Shown: one piece after another, positions 60,511 through 64,000 of the stretch
Position numbering within the stretch: position 1 is the first letter of the stretch
Layout of the letters: each line of letters opens with the position of its first letter
Source: Wenxinia marina DSM 24838
GTDB lineage: Bacteria > Pseudomonadota > Alphaproteobacteria > Rhodobacterales > Rhodobacteraceae
Direction: 5' to 3'
Assembly: GCF_000379485.1 (NCBI RefSeq)
Contig: NZ_KB902312.1
Coordinates: forward strand, 62,277 to 126,276
DNA: 64,000 nucleotides
Notes under the pieces: model-generated
What the model saw: the letters and a program-made list of their open reading frames with translations, nothing else
Told to the model about the DNA's origin: nothing
Database searches by the model: none
Position numbers and translations under genes: made by a program

Positions 60511-61547
60511 CGCGGGTCACGCTGGACGCGCTGACGGCGGTCTATCCCGGCGCCGCCGCGCCGGCGGTCGACGGGCTGACGCTGGAGGTGGCGGAGGGAG
60601 AGCTGGTCGCCCTTCTCGGCCCGTCGGGCTGCGGCAAGACGACGGCGCTGAAGATGGTTGCGGGGCTGCTGGCGCCGACCTCGGGCGATGTCGCCTTCGG
60701 AGGGCGGTCGGTGCTGGAGGTGCCGCCGGAGCGCCGGGGCGCGGTGCTGGTGATGCAGGGCGGGCTGCTGTTTCCCTACATGTCGGTCGCGGACAATGTC
60801 GGCTTCGGCCTGCGGATGCGCGGCCGGCCGCGGGACGAGATCCGGCGCCGCGCGGCCGACATGCTGGAGCGGGTGCGCCTGCCGGGCCTCGCCGACCGCA
60901 GGCCGGCCGAGCTGTCGGGCGGCCAGCAGCAACGGGTCGCGCTGGCGCGGGCGCTGGTGGTGGGGCCGAAGGTGCTGCTGCTGGACGAGCCGCTGTCGTC
61001 GCTGGACGCCCACCTGCGCGGCGAGATGCGCGACCTGATCCGCGAGCTGCAACAGGAGCTGGGGATCACGACGATCATGGTCACCCACGACCAGGAGGAG
61101 GCGGCGATCCTTGCCGACCGGGTGGCGCTGATCCTGCAGGGGCGGCTGCAGCAGGTGGACGCGCCGCGGGCCATGTACGACCGGCCGGCGACCGAGGCGG
61201 CGGCGCGGTTCTTCGGCGGGCGCAACTTCGTGCCGGGCACGGCGGAGGGCGGGCGGTTCCTGTCGGCGCTCGGCCCGCTCGTCCTGCCGGAGGGCGCGCG
61301 CGACGGTCCCGGTCTCCTGACGATCCGGCCCGAAGCGATTCGCCCCGGGGCGGGGCCCGAGAACACGCTCGCCGTCCGCGTCACCGGCCGCGCCTTCCTC
61401 GGCACGGCGACGCGCCTGACGCTCGCCGCCGGAGACGTGACGCTCGAGGCGGTGCTGCCGCCGGACACCGCGGACGCTTTTGCGCCCGGCGGGGCGGCGG
61501 AGGTGCACCTGCCGCGCTGCGCCCTGTGGGTGCTGCCGCCGGCCTGA
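60507..61547 (+). CDS. ABC transporter ATP-binding protein (PotA/FbpC-like)
   Basis: A 346-residue ATPase. Walker A GPSGCGKTTA (residue about 39), Q-loop MQGGLLFPYMSV, signature LSGGQQQRVALARAL, Walker B VLLLDEPLSSLDAHLR and H-loop TIMVTHDQEEA. The C-terminal TOBE-like domain (RPEAIRPG, FLGTATRLTL) is as in PotA-type importers. GTG start coupled to permease 2. Confidence 0.93.
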   Translation: MTRVTLDALTAVYPGAAAPAVDGLTLEVAEGELVALLGPSGCGKTTALKMVAGLLAPTSGDVAFGGRSVLEVPPERRGAVLVMQGGLLFPYMSVADNVGFGLRMRGRPRDEIRRRAADMLERVRLPGLADRRPAELSGGQQQRVALARALVVGPKVLLLDEPLSSLDAHLRGEMRDLIRELQQELGITTIMVTHDQEEAAILADRVALILQGRLQQVDAPRAMYDRPATEAAARFFGGRNFVPGTAEGGRFLSALGPLVLPEGARDGPGLLTIRPEAIRPGAGPENTLAVRVTGRAFLGTATRLTLAAGDVTLEAVLPPDTADAFAPGGAAEVHLPRCALWVLPPA

Positions 61548-61552
61548 CGCGA

Positions 61553-61566
61553 CGCGACATGTCGCG
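61553..61566. promoter_or_regulatory. Perfect 14-bp palindrome before the MFS gene
   Basis: CGCGACATGTCGCG is a perfect palindrome in the 103-base gap between the ABC ATPase and MFS genes, 84 bases before the MFS start. It could be an operator for a dimeric regulator or a weak intercistronic stem. No regulator of known matching specificity is adjacent. Confidence 0.35.
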
Positions 61567-61650
61567 AACGGACGCCGGTGTCGCCGCGGGCGCAGCGGCG
61601 GCGCGGGCGGCGCGGTAGGGGCGGGCACCGATCCTCCGGACGCCTTTCCC

Positions 61651-62889
61651 ATGTTCGAACGCCGCATCCCCGAATGGCTGCGCCACGCGCCGGCGCCGTC
61701 GGTGCGCGGCTTCGCCACGCTCGCCGGGTTCGAGGCGGTGGCGCGCGGCATCCTGATCTCGGTCTTTCCGGTCGCGATGTACGACGCCTTCGGCGACGCC
61801 GGCACCGTCAGCCTGATCTACTTCCTCGTCGGCCTCGTCTCGCTGGCCGCCGGCCTGCTGGTCCCGTTCCTGAACCGCTTCGTGCCGCGGCGCATCCTCT
61901 ATGCCGCCGGCGCCTCGTCCTTCGTCCTCGGCTCGCTGATCGCCATCAACGGCGCTCCGGCGGCGATCGTCCTCGGGCTGGCCCTGATCTCCACCGCGAC
62001 GGTGGTCTGCTTCGTCTGCTTCAACGCCTACGTCCTCGACTACATCGCGCGGATCGAGCTCGGCCGGTCCGAGACGCTGCGCATGTTCTACTCGGCCCTC
62101 GGCTGGACGCTGGGGCCGGTCGTGGGCGTGTCGCTGTGGTCGTGGTGGCGGCCGGCGCCGTTCGCGATCGCGGCGATCGCCTCGGCCGCGATGCTGCTGG
62201 CGTTCCTCTGGATGCGGCTCGGCAACGGCAGGCTGATCACCCGCGCGCGGCGGCCGGTGACGAACCCGCTCGCCTATCTGGGGCGGTTCCTGCGGCAGCC
62301 GCGGCTGGTCGCCGGCTGGCTCTTCGCGGTGATCCGATCCTGCGGCTGGTGGGTCTACGTCGTCTACCTGCCGATCTTCGCGGTGGAGAGCGGCCTCGGC
62401 GACCAGCTGGGCGGGCGGCTGCTGTCGGTGACGAACGCGGGGCTCTTCCTGGCGCCGCTGATGATGCGGTGGATCCAGGCCCATTCGGTGCGCCACGGGG
62501 TGCGGACGGGGTTCCTGACCGCGGCGCTGCTGTTCCTCGGCGCGGGCCTCGCGGGCGGGCTGCCGTGGGTCGCGGTCGCGCTCCTCTTCGTGGCGAGCTT
62601 CTTCCTGATCCTTCTCGACATCTGCGGCGGGCTGCCGTTCCTGATGGCGGTCAAGCCGTCCGAGCGGACCGAGATGTCGGCGATCTACTCGTCCTACCGC
62701 GACGTGTCGGGCATCGCGACGCCGGGCGCGGCCTGGGCGATCCTGCTGCTCGTCCCCGTTCCGGGCGTGTTCGTGGCAGCGGGCGCGGCATGCCTGATCG
62801 CGTGGGGCATCGCCGAGCGTCTCCACCCGCGCCTGGGCGCGCGGCGGATCGCGCCGGCGGCGGTGCCGCCGGGACCGGCGGCCACCTAG
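61651..62889 (+). CDS. Major facilitator superfamily transporter
   Basis: A 412-residue membrane protein with about 12 hydrophobic segments. The first half has FATLAGFEAVARGILISVFPVAMYDAFGDA and SLIYFLVGLVSLAAGLLVPF; a central loop (RLITRARRPVTN) separates the halves. The substrate is unknown: no close family trait is visible. It overlaps the convergent LacI gene by four bases. Confidence 0.82.
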   Translation: MFERRIPEWLRHAPAPSVRGFATLAGFEAVARGILISVFPVAMYDAFGDAGTVSLIYFLVGLVSLAAGLLVPFLNRFVPRRILYAAGASSFVLGSLIAINGAPAAIVLGLALISTATVVCFVCFNAYVLDYIARIELGRSETLRMFYSALGWTLGPVVGVSLWSWWRPAPFAIAAIASAAMLLAFLWMRLGNGRLITRARRPVTNPLAYLGRFLRQPRLVAGWLFAVIRSCGWWVYVVYLPIFAVESGLGDQLGGRLLSVTNAGLFLAPLMMRWIQAHSVRHGVRTGFLTAALLFLGAGLAGGLPWVAVALLFVASFFLILLDICGGLPFLMAVKPSERTEMSAIYSSYRDVSGIATPGAAWAILLLVPVPGVFVAAGAACLIAWGIAERLHPRLGARRIAPAAVPPGPAAT

Positions 62890-63923
62890 CCCGATTCGCG
62901 CTCCACCAGCGTGCACTCGATCTTGATCTGGTCGAGGTCGGTCAGCCCGCCCGCCCGGTCCAGCAGCATCTGCACGGCCGTCGCCCCCATCTCGTAATGC
63001 GGCAGCAGGAACGTCGTCAGCGGCGGGCGCATGAACTGCGCGATCTCGCGGTCGTCGAAGCCGACCACCGCGATGTCCTGCGGGATCCGCAGGCCCAGCT
63101 CCTTGAGCGCGTCGTAGCAGCCGAGGGCCATCACGTCGTTGGCGCAGAAGATCCCGTCGGGCGGATCCTCCAGCGCCATCATCGCCATCGTGCCCTCGTA
63201 GCCCGCTGTCGGCTCCCAGTTGCCGGGCCAGACCAGGGCGGGGTCGAAGGCGATGTCCGCGCTCGACAGCGCCTGGCGGTAGCCGCGCAGGCGGTCGCGG
63301 CTGGCGTCGATGCCGGACTGGCCGTTGATGAGGCCGACCCGCCGGCGCCCGGCGGCGATCAGGCGCTGCGTCGCCGCCCGCCCGCCGAGGAGGTCGCCGG
63401 GCAGGACCGACGGCAGGCGCCGGCGGGTGTCGTAGCAGTTCACGAGGACCGAGGGCACGTCGAACAGCAGCTTCGGCGGATCGACCCGGCGGGTCAGCGT
63501 GGTGCCGAAGATCAGCCCGTGCAGCGGCAGCCGCGTCAGCGGCTCGTACACGCTGTCCTCTCGGTCGTCCTCGCCCTGGCGTGAGACCAGCGTCATCGTC
63601 ACGCCGTACTCCAGGGCCTTCTCGCGCGCCCCGTCGAAGGCGAGCGGCATCCAGGGGTCGGTCGACAGCTCGTCCGCGATGAAGCCGATGAGCTTCTCGG
63701 CGACCGGCTGGCGGGCGGCGGGGCGGCGGGTCAGGCGGTAGCCCACCGCTTCGGCCGCGGCGCGCACCCGGCTCTTGGTCGCGTCGCTGAGACGCGCGCC
63801 GGGGCTGCCGTTCAGCACGAGGGAGACGGTGGCCTGCGACACCCCCGCCCTGGCGGCGACGTCCATCATCGTCGGTTTCGCTGGCTTCCCCGCGTCGTCC
63901 AGAGCCGCCTCCTGTGCCTTCAC
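62886..63923 (-). CDS. LacI-family transcriptional regulator
   Basis: A 345-residue regulator: N-terminal helix-turn-helix MDVAARAGVSQATVSLVLNG (about residues 20-39) with hinge, then a sugar-binding-protein-like domain with GLIFGTTLTRR, FCANDVMALGCYDAL and IPQDIAVVGFDDREIAQFMRPPLTT. LacI proteins control sugar genes by a sugar ligand. The GTG start lies three bases after the stop of a sugar-type ABC permease, so the regulator belongs to that importer's operon. An ATG at residue 19 is an alternative start. Confidence 0.92.
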   Translation of the reverse strand: MKAQEAALDDAGKPAKPTMMDVAARAGVSQATVSLVLNGSPGARLSDATKSRVRAAAEAVGYRLTRRPAARQPVAEKLIGFIADELSTDPWMPLAFDGAREKALEYGVTMTLVSRQGEDDREDSVYEPLTRLPLHGLIFGTTLTRRVDPPKLLFDVPSVLVNCYDTRRRLPSVLPGDLLGGRAATQRLIAAGRRRVGLINGQSGIDASRDRLRGYRQALSSADIAFDPALVWPGNWEPTAGYEGTMAMMALEDPPDGIFCANDVMALGCYDALKELGLRIPQDIAVVGFDDREIAQFMRPPLTTFLLPHYEMGATAVQMLLDRAGGLTDLDQIKIECTLVERESG

Positions 63924-63926
63924 ATG

Positions 63927-64000
63927 TCAGTTGCGCATGTGACGGACCCGATCGAACCCCACGGCGACAACGATGAAGGTGCCGATAAACATGCCCTGCC
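63927..64000 (-). CDS. ABC transporter permease, C-terminal end only (gene continues beyond the window)
   Basis: Only the last 23 codons are visible, reading QGMFIGTFIVVAVGFDRVRHMRN followed by TGA on the minus strand. A hydrophobic stretch followed by a basic tail (DRVRHMRN) is typical of the last helix of RbsC-type monosaccharide permeases. Its closeness to the LacI gene supports a sugar importer; otherwise little can be said. Confidence 0.6.
   Translation of the reverse strand, partial: QGMFIGTFIVVAVGFDRVRHMRN

Noticed and set aside
63921-63941. CACATG...CATGTG inverted repeat before the LacI gene, considered as an operator
   Set aside because: It lies in the last codons of the upstream permease and over the LacI start. 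The three-base gap points to co-transcription, and the arms are only six bases with no central CG typical of LacI sites.
1-64000. CRISPR arrays, rRNA operons, tRNA genes, prophage or transposase genes
   Set aside because: No regular direct repeats with spacers, no rRNA or tRNA signatures and no integrase or transposase motifs were seen on either strand.

Overview
The window is a high-GC (about 70 percent by eye) chromosomal segment of an alphaproteobacterium, most likely Rhodobacteraceae (Rhodobacter/Roseobacter group). The evidence is gene content: a Rhodobacter-type major porin, the order DUF3576 lipoprotein-leuS-lptE-holA, a complete sqdB-sqdD-sqdC sulfolipid operon, TRAP and branched-chain-type ABC transporters, and the GTG starts and 4-bp ATGA/GTGA overlaps seen throughout. 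I found no rRNA, tRNA, CRISPR array, prophage or insertion sequence with a transposase.

Layout. 1-9.8 kb is housekeeping: a truncated OmpA-type protein, a small coiled-coil membrane protein, exonuclease III, a small secreted protein, a PLP aminotransferase, an OmpR-type response regulator, ribA, a quinone-reductase-like dehydrogenase, an L,D-transpeptidase and a YggS protein. 10-16 kb holds the porin and then the leuS-lptE-holA operon. 16-20 kb is a cell-envelope cluster: a YjbH-type outer-membrane protein, a YjbF lipoprotein and three tandem copies of a roughly 78-residue secreted protein. 20-31.9 kb is mixed metabolism: flavoprotein, HNH protein, SDR plus crotonase, DUF2125, PcaC-like, PmbA, CysQ-like phosphatase, thiolase, free methionine sulfoxide reductase, two tandem GFA proteins (the second with an in-frame UGA), RluA and an aldo/keto reductase. 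32-36.6 kb is a five-gene branched-chain-type ABC importer.

36.6-43.1 kb is respiratory: a PQQ dehydrogenase whose membrane anchor and catalytic domain are separate genes, next to a cyoABCD quinol oxidase operon. Both feed on or produce ubiquinol. 43.2-46.1 kb is sqdBDC (sulfoquinovosyl diacylglycerol synthesis). 46.4-48.1 kb is an ECF sigma factor with its YciI/DGPF partner. 48.1-58.6 kb is an aromatic-acid catabolic island: TRAP importer, amidohydrolase, MarR regulator and crotonase on one strand; feruloyl-CoA synthetase, SDR and acyl-CoA dehydrogenase divergently on the other. 58.8-64 kb holds an ABC importer without an adjacent binding protein, an MFS transporter, a LacI-type regulator and the last codons of a sugar-type ABC permease.

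The least ordinary items are a 132-bp dispersed palindromic element with 17-bp terminal inverted repeats (three copies, all between convergent genes), the UGA replacing a zinc-ligand cysteine codon in the second GFA gene, the split glucose-dehydrogenase-type enzyme with a hairpin over its ribosome-binding site, and the triplicated small protein beside yjbF/yjbH.
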